Position numbers and translations under genes: made by a program
Virus record (IMG/VR): IMGVR_UViG_3300014501_001247
Span: 1-50,413 of that record
Length of the DNA: 50,413 nt
Strand: one strand, 5' to 3'
Origin: a virus
The notes under the pieces: generated by a model
Seen by the model: the letters and a program-made list of their open reading frames with translations, nothing else
Databases searched by the model: none
Told to the model about the DNA's origin: nothing
Part shown: positions 42,388 to 48,410 of the stretch, one piece after another
Position numbering within the stretch: position 1 is the first letter of the stretch
How the letters are laid out: each line of letters opens with the position of its first letter

Positions 42388-42411
42388 GACGGCGGTCCTC
42401 ACCCGCCGTCT
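42388..42411. repeat. Hairpin at the 3' end of the 196-residue protein gene
   Basis: GACGGCGG and CCGCCGTC are exact inverted repeats spaced by 6-7 nt, overlapping the stop codon at 42399. There is no T-tract on the minus strand within 10 nt, so it may be a weak or Rho-assisted terminator. Confidence 0.45.
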
Positions 42412-42989
42412 GAGGAACCCCGATTATCCTCGCCCTCATCCTCGGCCAGCTTGCCCGCCTCCGCGAGCTTGGCGCGCACCGCCAGCGCCAGCCGCTGCGC
42501 CTCGCCGAGCACCCGCTCGATGGCGTCGAGCTGCCGGTCGCGGGCGGGCGATGCCAGGAAGGCGTCGATGTGCTGCAGGTCGGCGCGCAGCTGGCGGGCG
42601 ATCTCCATCAGTCGCTCCTCGCGCTGCTCGCGGCTCTCGCGCCGCGCGGCGCCCGTCAGCTCGCGGCCGACCGCCTCCGCCGCCTGGCCGACCCGATCCT
42701 GGTTCGCTGCTGCTGCCGCTTGAGCCATCGCCGCCTCCGTTCCACGTGAAGTTTTACACCGATCCGCCAGCGCCGGCAGCACCTTGCCGGGCCCTGGCGC
42801 GGCCTCCCGGCGCCGGTAATCCTCGCGCATATAGGCCGCGCGACACTTCGAGCACCAGGATCCCGAGCCATCGCGAGGCTCGCCGCAGCGCGAGCACACC
42901 GCCACCGTGCCGAGCGCCTCGGCGAGCCGTTTTTTCGTCCGCGCCGCCCGCTGCGACGCCGCGCTGTGCGCCTCGAGGGGAGTGCTCAT
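42399..42989 (-). CDS. Zinc-finger / coiled-coil early protein (196 aa)
   Basis: Residues 30-55 hold a four-cysteine zinc knuckle (CSRCGEPRDGSGSWCSKC). A basic YMREDYRRRE and a long helical coiled-coil part follow (ESREQREERLMEIARQLRADLQ; LGEAQRLALAVRAKLAEAG). It is encoded directly after the replication-initiation-like gene with a 12-nt gap. Zinc knuckle and context suggest a DNA-replication or transcription accessory. No family is recognised. Confidence 0.7.
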   Translation of the reverse strand: MSTPLEAHSAASQRAARTKKRLAEALGTVAVCSRCGEPRDGSGSWCSKCRAAYMREDYRRREAAPGPGKVLPALADRCKTSRGTEAAMAQAAAAANQDRVGQAAEAVGRELTGAARRESREQREERLMEIARQLRADLQHIDAFLASPARDRQLDAIERVLGEAQRLALAVRAKLAEAGKLAEDEGEDNRGSSDGG

Positions 42990-43001
42990 CGTCGAGCCCC
43001 A

Positions 43002-43973
43002 TCACCCGGTCCCCTGGTCGCGTCGCCCCGGCCGCGGCGGCAGGAGCGACAGCTCCGGCTGCTCCTTGAGCGGCAGCCGGCGCAGCCCGTCGACCACGAG
43101 ATTGTGGAAGCGCTCGCCGACGTAGTGGGTCTCGGCGGCCCGCTCGATCACCTCGCGCAGGCCGCGGGCGTCGCCACGGGCGCGGCGCAGCCAGCCGGCG
43201 ATGCGCCGCTCCGCCGGCTCACCCCCCTCCGCCATGCGCGCGGCGACGAGATCGCGACCCGTTGCCGCCAGCCACAGCTGCGAGAGTGCAGCCACCGGGT
43301 TGTCCCCATTGTCCGCGCTTTGCATGGGGACAGCGTCGAGGCCGATCGTCGCCTCGCTCGGCCGATCGAGCCGGTCTGTTCCCTGGTCAGCCCTTTGGGC
43401 CGCGACACCCTCTCCGCGCGCGCGCGCGTCCTCCAGGTGGAGAGGATCTTTAATTTGCTCTTCTCTTGCGTGACTGGTCACGATGTCACGGCGTGACGTC
43501 ACGTGACTGTGGACAGGCGGCGGGCGGGCGGCCGCAATGCCATGTGCCTCGCGCTCCGCTTTGAGCTTGGCCCGGTGACGGCGCTGCCGTTCTGCCGCGG
43601 TGTGATCGTCGGATTCCGGATTGCGCGCCTGGAAGCCCGTGATGAAATCCTGGTCGATCCAGAAAATGTCCGGGTCTTCTAAGGCGGCACGGATCCGCGC
43701 CACCGCGTCGGGGCGAAGCTGAAGGGAGGCGGCGAACTCGGGGACGGACATGTCCGCGACCGAGCCGCGCGGCTCGCTGGCATTGGCCAAACACTCGAGA
43801 CGCAACGCGACAGAAACCACCTGGTGCACGGGGGCGCGCGCGATCAGCGCGGCCGCCCGCAGCACCGGGTAGTCGGGAAAGCCGTTGGGGACCTTGCACC
43901 ACTCAAAGCGCGGCGCCCGCGTGCGCTTCGGCGGCTGCGGCGTCGGCGGCGCGCCGCGCTCGCGCCAAGTCAT
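43002..43973 (-). CDS. Replication-initiation-like protein
   Basis: The 323-residue protein has an N-terminal region like winged-helix phage replication proteins: FEWCKVPNGFPDYPVLRAAALIARAPVHQVVSVALRLECLANASEPRGSVADMSVPEFAASL, then IDQDFITGFQARNPESDDHTAAERQRRHRAKLK. The middle (residues 150-215) is a low-complexity linker. The C-terminus (VAALSQLWLAATGRDLVAARMAE) is helical, as in DnaT/O-like helicase-loading parts. It is the only replication candidate here, so replication must rely on host polymerase. The gene starts next to a host-type repeat and is about 2.4 kb left of the DnaA-box cluster. Confidence 0.68.
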   Translation of the reverse strand: MTWRERGAPPTPQPPKRTRAPRFEWCKVPNGFPDYPVLRAAALIARAPVHQVVSVALRLECLANASEPRGSVADMSVPEFAASLQLRPDAVARIRAALEDPDIFWIDQDFITGFQARNPESDDHTAAERQRRHRAKLKAEREAHGIAAARPPPVHSHVTSRRDIVTSHAREEQIKDPLHLEDARARGEGVAAQRADQGTDRLDRPSEATIGLDAVPMQSADNGDNPVAALSQLWLAATGRDLVAARMAEGGEPAERRIAGWLRRARGDARGLREVIERAAETHYVGERFHNLVVDGLRRLPLKEQPELSLLPPRPGRRDQGTG

Positions 43974-43979
43974 GCGCAG

Positions 43980-44140
43980 CCCCCGGCTTGCACCCTCGCC
44001 CGCGCAGCTGGAGAGGACCGATCGCGCCGCGCGCGATCAGGTGAGGGCTCGTCCGCTCGTGCGGCGACGCGGACCACCCTCACCCGATCGCTGCGCGATC
44101 GCCATCTCCCGCAAGCGGGAGAGGAAACTCGCCGGCGCAC
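43980..44140. repeat. Host-type intergenic palindromic repeats (two degenerate units)
   Basis: Two imperfect units of the motif CCCTCACCCGATCGC - GCGATCG - CATCTCCCGC-AA-GCGGGAGAGG lie in the 226-nt gap upstream of the replication-like gene: one at about 43988-44048 and a well-preserved one at 44078-44125. This repeat is common between genes in Bradyrhizobium-type chromosomes. It explains an artefactual open frame here ('SPACGRWRSRSDRVRV'). The rest of the gap shows no promoter I can support. Confidence 0.72.
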
Positions 44141-44199
44141 ACCGGAAGGCATGTCGATTTTTTCGCCCTCAAATGAGGACGCAAAAAGTGACGACGCGC

Positions 44200-44637
44200 T
44201 CATGCGGCGTCTCCACCGCGGCCCCGGGAGAGGTCGGCAGGCACCGCCGGCGTGATGCGGCTTTGCGCCAGGCCCATGCAGCCCTCCGGCGCCGCCGGCG
44301 GCGCGCCGGCCTCTCCCGGCGCCGCGGCGCCTCCGCGTGTCGCCCGCGCTTCATCGAGCGCAGCGGCGAGCAGGTCGGCGTCGCCGTAGATGATGCGGGT
44401 GATGCGCTTGGCGCTCCAGACCCCGCTGTAGCGATCGCGGATGGCGCGATCGATGAGATCGAGTGCGCAGCTCGCGCGAACCACATGGCTGCGATGAAAG
44501 CAGTAGGGCCGCGGCCCGCTGCGTTGGGCGCCCTGCTGCTGCGACCGCAGCCTGAGATCGGCCTCCGCGGCCGCGATCAGCGCGCTCGGCTTGAGCGCAA
44601 AGGCCTTGATGCCGTGGCGCTCGAGGAGCAAACTCAT
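44200..44637 (-). CDS. Hypothetical early protein (145 aa)
   Basis: ATG 44637 overlaps the stop of the preceding gene (ATGA) and is preceded by GGGGGCG. The protein MSLLLERHGIKAFALKPSALIAAAEADLRLR continues with CFHRSHVVRASCALDLIDRAIRDRYSG and WSAKRITRIIYGDADLLAAALDEAR, a helical basic protein with two conserved-looking cysteines. The last 50 residues are Pro/Gly-rich. No known family. Confidence 0.62.
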   Translation of the reverse strand: MSLLLERHGIKAFALKPSALIAAAEADLRLRSQQQGAQRSGPRPYCFHRSHVVRASCALDLIDRAIRDRYSGVWSAKRITRIIYGDADLLAAALDEARATRGGAAAPGEAGAPPAAPEGCMGLAQSRITPAVPADLSRGRGGDAA

Positions 44638-44888
44638 CGCCGCCCCCGCTCGAGCGCCGAATAGCCCGGCAGCGGATCGCCGCAGAACGCCGCGGTGAGG
44701 TCGCGCGGGTCGAGCGCCAGGCGCGCGTCGCGCTCGGCCAGGACCGCCTCCGGGATGCTGTGCACCGAGGCGGCATAGACCGAGCGGTGCTCGGCGGGCG
44801 AGACATGAAGCCCCTCGTCCGACTTGCGCGGCGCCCGGCGCTTGGAGCGGCGCATCCGCTCGATGGTGTGGGGGATCGGAACCGTCAC
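44634..44888 (-). CDS. Hypothetical protein sharing a C-terminal tag with 39387-39686
   Basis: GTG 44888 overlaps the upstream stop (GTGA). The 84-residue product has a basic N-terminus (ERMRRSKRRAPRKSDEG). It ends VHSIPEAVLAERDARLALDPRDLTAAFCGDPLPGYSALE, which is the same C-terminal pattern as the protein at 39387-39686. The shared 35-residue module without its HTH suggests a small domain used twice in this phage. Function unknown. Confidence 0.7.
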   Translation of the reverse strand: MTVPIPHTIERMRRSKRRAPRKSDEGLHVSPAEHRSVYAASVHSIPEAVLAERDARLALDPRDLTAAFCGDPLPGYSALERGRR

Positions 44889-45187
44889 GACGCGGCCTGC
44901 AAGTGTTCCTGCGCGTCGCGTCGGCGCCGATCGTGCTGTCGTCCCGGAAGCTTGAAGCGGTCAAACACGCCGGCGTCGTAGAGCGCGAGCCAGTGCCCGA
45001 GCTCCTCGCCCGAGAGGTCGTGCGCGGCGACCGCCTGTGCCGGCGTGACGATGCCGCGGCGGATCGCGAGCGCGAGCGAAAATTTTCGCAGCGGCGTCCA
45101 GCGCCCGACCGGCTCCAACGCCTCGCGGCGCTGTCGCGCCCGGAAATGACGTTGCAGCTGGGTGAGTTTGCCGCGACGGCGCTTCAT
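44885..45187 (-). CDS. SciP-like (DUF1153) regulator
   Basis: The 100-residue protein has a basic N-terminus and a central domain (residues 27-80) with GRWTPLRKFSLALAIRRGIVTPAQAVAAHDLSGEELGHWLALYDAGVFDRFKL split into three helices. This is the layout of alphaproteobacterial SciP (DUF1153: RW...RK...V.A.R.G.LS..EA...Y.LS.EE...W), a small HTH protein that blocks CtrA-activated promoters. ATG 45187 is used; longer frames upstream are shadows. In a phage, such a protein could alter host cell-cycle transcription or phage promoters. Family match is by eye. Confidence 0.68.
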   Translation of the reverse strand: MKRRRGKLTQLQRHFRARQRREALEPVGRWTPLRKFSLALAIRRGIVTPAQAVAAHDLSGEELGHWLALYDAGVFDRFKLPGRQHDRRRRDAQEHLQAAS

Positions 45188-45189
45188 CG

Positions 45190-45378
45190 TCAGTCCTTCC
45201 GCGCCACGTAGTCGATCTCGCGCGGGCACGGCAGCACCGCGTCGGCGAGGTGGCAGGCCTCGTAGATGCTCGCCGCCTTGCGCCAGCGCGCCCCCTTCAC
45301 CGCCTGCGGCTTGAACGACACCGCGCCGCTCTCGGCGTCGTCGAGGTGAACCAGCAGCACGGGAAGCGCCTCGCTCAT
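45190..45378 (-). CDS. Small hypothetical early protein (62 aa)
   Basis: MSEALPVLLVHLDDAESGAVSFKPQAVKGARWRKAASIYEACHLADAVLPC is a compact alpha/beta protein with two cysteines. Its start codon overlaps the stop of the upstream gene (ATGA). No known family. Tight packing in the early unit supports coding. Confidence 0.62.
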   Translation of the reverse strand: MSEALPVLLVHLDDAESGAVSFKPQAVKGARWRKAASIYEACHLADAVLPCPREIDYVARKD

Positions 45379-45680
45379 CGCTGCGCCCGCTCGCGAAAGA
45401 ACCGCACGCGCGCGCTCTGCAGATCGAGGATGCGCTTGTCGCCGGCGATCGCCAGAGCCTCAGCGTCGGTCAGCTCGCGCAGCGACAGGCCGTCGGCATA
45501 CGCCATGAGGTGCCCGCAGCCGATGCAGATGGTGATGTTGCCGGGCTCGGGCGCATCGTCCTCATTCACCCCGCTCGCGCGATCGAGGATCTTGTCGCAG
45601 CTAAGGCACTGCACCGAGGGCACGACGTAGTCGGTGTCGCCGATGAACTTCGCCCCCTCGCGCTTGAGGCAGTCGCTCAT
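45375..45680 (-). CDS. Zinc-ribbon phage protein (CxxC-x28-CxxC)
   Basis: The 101-residue protein has CLSCDKILDRASGVNEDDAPEPGNITICIGCGHLMAY, i.e. two CxxC knuckles about 28 residues apart. It also has the conserved follow-on LSLRELTDAEALAIAGDKRILDLQSAR. This is a recurring small phage zinc-ribbon protein in alphaproteobacterial phages and plasmids (function unknown, often near replication genes). An ATGA overlap links it to the next gene. Confidence 0.78.
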   Translation of the reverse strand: MSDCLKREGAKFIGDTDYVVPSVQCLSCDKILDRASGVNEDDAPEPGNITICIGCGHLMAYADGLSLRELTDAEALAIAGDKRILDLQSARVRFFRERAQR

Positions 45681-45856
45681 CGCAGCGACACTCCGAGGGC
45701 GTGCAGGATGCCGGCGATCGCGGTCGCGAGCGCGAGCGCCAGGCCGGAGGAAAGGAGCGACAGCGCGAGCGCCCCCGCGGCCGCCTTCGCCGTGAGGCGA
45801 TCATCGTTGGCCTCGCGCGCGCGCGCGAGGCCGGACAAACTCAGGAGCGCCCTCAC
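45677..45856 (-). CDS. Small membrane protein (59 aa)
   Basis: GTG 45856 overlaps the upstream stop (GTGA). The product has a charged N-terminal part and one hydrophobic helix (AAAGALALSLLSSGLALALATAIAGILHALG) that could span the membrane. Possible roles include superinfection exclusion or membrane stress sensing; nothing specific supports either. Overlaps on both sides argue that it is a real gene in the operon. Confidence 0.58.
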   Translation of the reverse strand: MRALLSLSGLARAREANDDRLTAKAAAGALALSLLSSGLALALATAIAGILHALGVSLR

Positions 45857-46278
45857 GACACCGCCCCCGCAGCCGCCGGCAGCAGGAATTCCGCAGCGAC
45901 ATCGCCCTCGATGCCGTCGGCGACGCTCGCGAACTGCCAGCGCGGATGCTTCCACTGGAACCAGCACGCGAGCGAACAGCCGAGCGCGCCGGGCTCGACC
46001 ATCACGGTGATGCGGGCGAGATAGTCGGCGGCGTGCGCGCCGACGAAGGTGCCCGGCCGCCACCAGTCGCAGATAACCTTGACCGGCCGCGTCTCGCTGC
46101 GCGCGAGCGAGAGCGCGATCTCGTCGAGCATCGACGTGATCACCCGGTGCGGCGGCTCGAACGGCCGCCAGTTCTGATGCGGCCGGATCCAGGCCTGCGC
46201 CGCGAGGCTCGTCGGCGGCCGCAGCGGGCCGGGCAGATGAAGCGGTGGCGTCGATTGCGCGGTGTGCTGCGCGGGCAT
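45853..46278 (-). CDS. Hypothetical early protein (141 aa)
   Basis: ATG 46278 has a clear GGAGGATTTTTGCC ribosome binding site. The N-terminal 35 residues are Pro/His-rich. The rest has ITSMLDEIALSLARSETRPVKVICDWWRPGTFVGAHAADYLARI and a beta-rich end with GCSLACWFQWKHPRWQFA. Aromatic and Cys content suggests a compact domain but I recognise no family. It is the first gene after the candidate origin. Confidence 0.68.
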   Translation of the reverse strand: MPAQHTAQSTPPLHLPGPLRPPTSLAAQAWIRPHQNWRPFEPPHRVITSMLDEIALSLARSETRPVKVICDWWRPGTFVGAHAADYLARITVMVEPGALGCSLACWFQWKHPRWQFASVADGIEGDVAAEFLLPAAAGAVS

Positions 46279-46417
46279 GGCAAAAATCCTCCGGTTGCCG
46301 TTTCGTTGATCGGGTTTTTGAACACAACCGGCGAGGCCCCGTGACAGAGGGGGGATGAGGCTCCGGGGTTTCGGAGCGCGGGGCCTCGCCGCACGCAACG
46401 CACGCGAAAAGCGGGAC

Positions 46418-46465
46418 TTACCCACAGCAATCCACAGGGCGGCTCTTATCCACAGCCTGTGGACG
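46418..46465. other. Candidate replication origin: DnaA-box cluster
   Basis: TTATCCACA, a perfect DnaA box, lies at 46446-46454. Close variants are TTACCCACA (46418-46426), AATCCACAG (46429-46437) and an inverted GTCCACAGG (plus-strand cctgtggac, 46457-46465), all within 48 bp. The 244-nt gap 46279-46522 holds no convincing gene. The cluster beside the repressor gene and upstream of early genes suits a DnaA-dependent phage origin. An AT-rich unwinding element is not obvious. Confidence 0.55.
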
Positions 46466-46522
46466 ACTCGACTCTCAGGGCCGCGCCCCGCACCATCGGC
46501 GCGGGAGGGCAAAGCAAAACCG

Positions 46523-46789
46523 TTACGCCGCGCGGGATTTCCTGGTGGCGGCGCGCGTGCGGCCGCGACGCCGGGCGAAGAGCTCGGCGAGGTCAGGCCG
46601 CAGCAGACCCGGCGCGATGCCGGTCTTTCTCGTGATCTCCGGCAGCTGTTCGACCTCGGGCTTCCGTTCCCCCGTCTCCCAACGTGAAATGGACGCCTTC
46701 GACGTGCCGAGCTGCTGCGCCAGCTGCTCCTGAGTGAGCGGCGGCGACTGACGTTCCCGATAGGCCCTCAGCGGGTGGAGTGATTCCAT
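46523..46789 (-). CDS. XRE-family repressor, probably translated from a leaderless mRNA
   Basis: The 88-residue protein has a helix-turn-helix at about residues 18-70 (LTQEQLAQQLGTSKASISRWETGERKPEVEQLPEITRKTGIAP). A C-terminal 'LRPDLAELFARRR' and an Arg-rich tail follow. It is a small CI/Cro-like regulator. Its promoter has TTGACA at 46821-46826 and TAACAA at 46797-46802 (minus strand), which places the transcription start at or next to the ATG (46789). There is no Shine-Dalgarno. The operator 46801-46813 lies between the boxes, so it is probably autoregulated or regulated by the divergent XRE protein. Confidence 0.85.
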   Translation of the reverse strand: MESLHPLRAYRERQSPPLTQEQLAQQLGTSKASISRWETGERKPEVEQLPEITRKTGIAPGLLRPDLAELFARRRGRTRAATRKSRAA

Positions 46790-46796
46790 ACCCCGC

Positions 46797-46826
46797 TTGT
46801 TACCGCATTGGTAGCAGGCCTGTCAA
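46797..46826 (-). promoter_or_regulatory. Leftward promoter P-left with internal operator
   Basis: Minus strand: TTGACA (46821-46826), 18-nt spacer, TAACAA (46797-46802). The 13-nt dyad TACC(N5)GGTA (46801-46813) begins exactly 7 nt after TTGACA. The same spacing occurs at the rightward promoter at 47841. Repressor binding would block RNA polymerase. Confidence 0.7.
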
Positions 46827-46835
46827 GCACGGCGC

Positions 46836-46848
46836 TACCGGATCGGTA
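46836..46848. promoter_or_regulatory. Operator O2 (TACCGGATCGGTA)
   Basis: A near-palindromic 13-mer, TACCG-GAT-CGGTA, midway between the divergent XRE genes. It matches the dyads at 46801-46813, 47820-47832 and 47854-47866. It lies 37 nt upstream of the start codon of the rightward XRE gene and could control its promoter. No clear -35 box precedes it. Confidence 0.72.
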
Positions 46849-46884
46849 GACGACGGCGCGGTCCCGGAGGGCTAAGTTGCCAAC

Positions 46885-47202
46885 ATGGTAACGGGAATCA
46901 TGCTGCAGGCACGCGGACATCTGTACATCGAAGAGTGGATGAAAGAGCTCGGCCTCACCGACGAGAAGCTCGGGCTGCGCATGGACAAAAGCCGCACCAC
47001 GATTTGGCGCTGGCGGACCGAACAGCACCGGCTAAACCCCGAAAAGATCGCCGATATCGCAACGGCAATGGGGCTCGAACCGGACCAACTGTGGCGAACC
47101 CCGAGCCGGCCGAGCCTCGACGCGCTGGTCAAGAATGCGTCGGACGACATGGTCAAGAAGGCCGCCGACGTCGTCAACATCCTGCTGAAGACCGGGACCT
47201 AG
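46885..47202 (+). CDS. XRE-family regulator divergent from the repressor
   Basis: The 105-residue protein has a helix-turn-helix at residues 14-70 (RGHLYIEEWMKELGLTDEKLGLRMDKSRTTIWRWRTEQHRLNPEKIADIATAMGLEPDQLW). This HLYI.EW....LT...L...M..S..TI.R.E pattern is typical of an XRE family frequent in rhizobial prophages. It is divergent from the gene at 46523 across a 95-nt region with two operators, so the two form a bistable-switch candidate. GGAGG lies 14 nt from the ATG, a longer than usual spacing. Which of the two acts as CI or Cro cannot be told. Confidence 0.84.
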   Translation: MVTGIMLQARGHLYIEEWMKELGLTDEKLGLRMDKSRTTIWRWRTEQHRLNPEKIADIATAMGLEPDQLWRTPSRPSLDALVKNASDDMVKKAADVVNILLKTGT

Positions 47203-47213
47203 CGAGTGATTCG

Positions 47214-47498
47214 GTGGGCGAACGCACCGACAAATTCCTGGCACGCAGGGCCGCCGACCGGACAACTTGCGTCTGGGCAAACCTCATCGCCGTGGCCGTT
47301 TGCCTGTTCGACTACACCGTCGCCGGGCACGAATGGGCGCTCGAAACCCTCGCGGCGTTGGTGATTCTCATCAATGGCGGCTATCTCCTGATGGAACGCG
47401 CCGAGCTCAAGCGCGCCCAGGAAGACGACGCAATGACCGAGCGGGAAAACGCGCGCGCCCGAGCAGTCCGTGACCAGCGCTGGGGGAGTGGGCGGTGA
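47214..47498 (+). CDS. Two-segment membrane protein
   Basis: GTG 47214 gives 94 residues, with two hydrophobic helices (TTCVWANLIAVAVCLFDYTVAG and WALETLAALVILINGGYLLM) and a charged C-terminal helix (ERAELKRAQEDDAMTERENARARA). It lies immediately downstream of the XRE gene. Lysogenic-conversion membrane proteins such as superinfection exclusion factors often occupy this position; no specific family is recognised. The ribosome binding site is weak. Confidence 0.62.
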   Translation: MGERTDKFLARRAADRTTCVWANLIAVAVCLFDYTVAGHEWALETLAALVILINGGYLLMERAELKRAQEDDAMTERENARARAVRDQRWGSGR

Positions 47499-47833
47499 TT
47501 CGCCGCGGCGCCCTGGGGCTCGTGTGTGCTCTCCTGGCCGTGGGGCCGGGCGCGCGAGCCAATCCGCTTTGCGCCATGTCGCGCGAGCAGGCCAACCACT
47601 CCCCGGCCTGCGTCCGCTATTATTTCACCTGCCAGGGCCAAATGGTTCCGCTCAAGGGCGAGGGCATCTACGCCAACCTCTCGCAGCTGGAGCGGCAGCG
47701 CCTGATGCTTGGGCTCGTCTTCACCGCGGCCGAGAAGGACTGCGACACCTTCAGCTATCAGGAGGCCCTGGCGGCGATGCGGGCAAAAATCTTCATGCTC
47801 GAAGGCCGCCCGGGGCTGTTACCGGATCGGTAA
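47495..47833 (+). CDS. Secreted small protein; 3' end carries operator O3
   Basis: GTG 47495 overlaps the preceding stop (GTGA). The product has a signal peptide (RGALGLVCALLAVGPGARA) and a 90-residue mature part with five cysteines (PLCAM, PACVRYYFTCQG, DCDTF) suited to disulfides in the periplasm. Its last codons (L-P-D-R-stop) coincide with the operator 47820-47832, so the operator is encoded in the gene. The family is not recognised. Confidence 0.66.
   Translation: MIRRGALGLVCALLAVGPGARANPLCAMSREQANHSPACVRYYFTCQGQMVPLKGEGIYANLSQLERQRLMLGLVFTAAEKDCDTFSYQEALAAMRAKIFMLEGRPGLLPDR
47820..47832. promoter_or_regulatory. Operator O3 (TACCGGATCGGTA)
   Basis: Identical in all 13 positions to O2 at 46836. 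It overlaps the stop codon of the preceding gene and lies 9 nt upstream of the TTGACA box at 47841, so it can act as a second, upstream site of the rightward promoter. Confidence 0.75.
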
Positions 47834-47840
47834 ATTTCGG

Positions 47841-47870
47841 TTGACAGTGGCGTTACCGATCCGGTAGCGT
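47841..47870 (+). promoter_or_regulatory. Rightward promoter P-right with operator O4
   Basis: TTGACA (47841-47846), 18-nt spacer, TAGCGT (47865-47870) as a weak -10. Operator TACCGATCCGGTA (47854-47866) begins exactly 7 nt after TTGACA, as at the leftward promoter. Predicted start near 47877, leaving a short leader before ATG 47910. It should drive the whole rightward block. Confidence 0.72.
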
Positions 47871-47909
47871 CATCCCAGCCCCCGACTCAGCGGGGCATGG
47901 GAGTGCGTC

Positions 47910-48104
47910 ATGCCCACCGGCATCGTCCTTGTCTGCCCGCATTGCGACGGCCTGCTCGAGATCCTCGGGGAGGCACCGCGTCCGCACGAGCTCGAGGCGT
48001 GGCTGTGCGACTGCGGCGGCGTGTTGATGTGCGCCGAGGAGGAGCCCGAGGGCGCCAGCGCCCGTCGCGGCGCCGCACCGCCGACCGCGCCGCGGGAGGG
48101 CTGA
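47910..48104 (+). CDS. Small zinc-ribbon protein (first gene of rightward operon)
   Basis: The 64-residue protein MPTGIVLVCPHCDGLLEILGE continues WLCDCGGVLMCAEEEPEG, giving CxxC and CxC knuckles that probably bind one zinc ion. GGGAGTGCGTC precedes the ATG. It is the first gene downstream of the repressed rightward promoter, so it would be expressed immediately on induction. Function unknown. Confidence 0.7.
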   Translation: MPTGIVLVCPHCDGLLEILGEAPRPHELEAWLCDCGGVLMCAEEEPEGASARRGAAPPTAPREG

Positions 48105-48107
48105 GCC

Positions 48108-48410
48108 GTGGGCTTCCTCACCGCGATCGGCCTTTCCACCGGCTTTCTGCGTTCCGAGCCGCCGGCCGGCAAGGTGCGCCAGAGCCATATCGCGCCGCGG
48201 CGCCCCGGCGTAACCGCCGGCGGCTTCGTCGATCCGCGTCAGCGCGCCGGGACCAAGCGCATTGCGGTCACCATCGACGACGCCACGTTCGCCCGCGTCG
48301 CCGCCTTCGCCGCGGCCGAAGAGGTGAGCTTTGCCGCCGCGGCGCGCCTCCTCATCGAGCGCGGCTGCGCCGCGCTGCCTAATGCGAAGGAGGCCCCGCC
48401 ATGCCGCTGA
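48108..48410 (+). CDS. Ribbon-helix-helix-like DNA-binding protein
   Basis: GTG 48108 gives 100 residues. The C-terminal half, TKRIAVTIDDATFARVAAFAAAEEVSFAAAARLLIERGC, fits a ribbon-helix-helix (Arc/CopG-like) fold: a short strand followed by two helices. The N-terminal 50 residues are basic and Gly/Pro-rich. Likely an early transcription regulator acting on phage promoters. It overlaps the next gene. Confidence 0.68.
   Translation: MGFLTAIGLSTGFLRSEPPAGKVRQSHIAPRRPGVTAGGFVDPRQRAGTKRIAVTIDDATFARVAAFAAAEEVSFAAAARLLIERGCAALPNAKEAPPCR

Noticed and set aside
42317-42398. Possible promoter (TATATG-like box at 42338-42345) before the 60-residue gene
   Set aside because: The AT-rich patch is notable, but no -35 element lies at 16-18 nt spacing, so it is only mentioned with the gene.
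43970-44203. Open frame of 77 codons upstream of the replication-like gene
   Set aside because: Its translation (SPACGRWRSRSDRVRV...) is the usual artefact of the host-type palindromic repeat lying there; no ribosome binding site and no protein-like composition.
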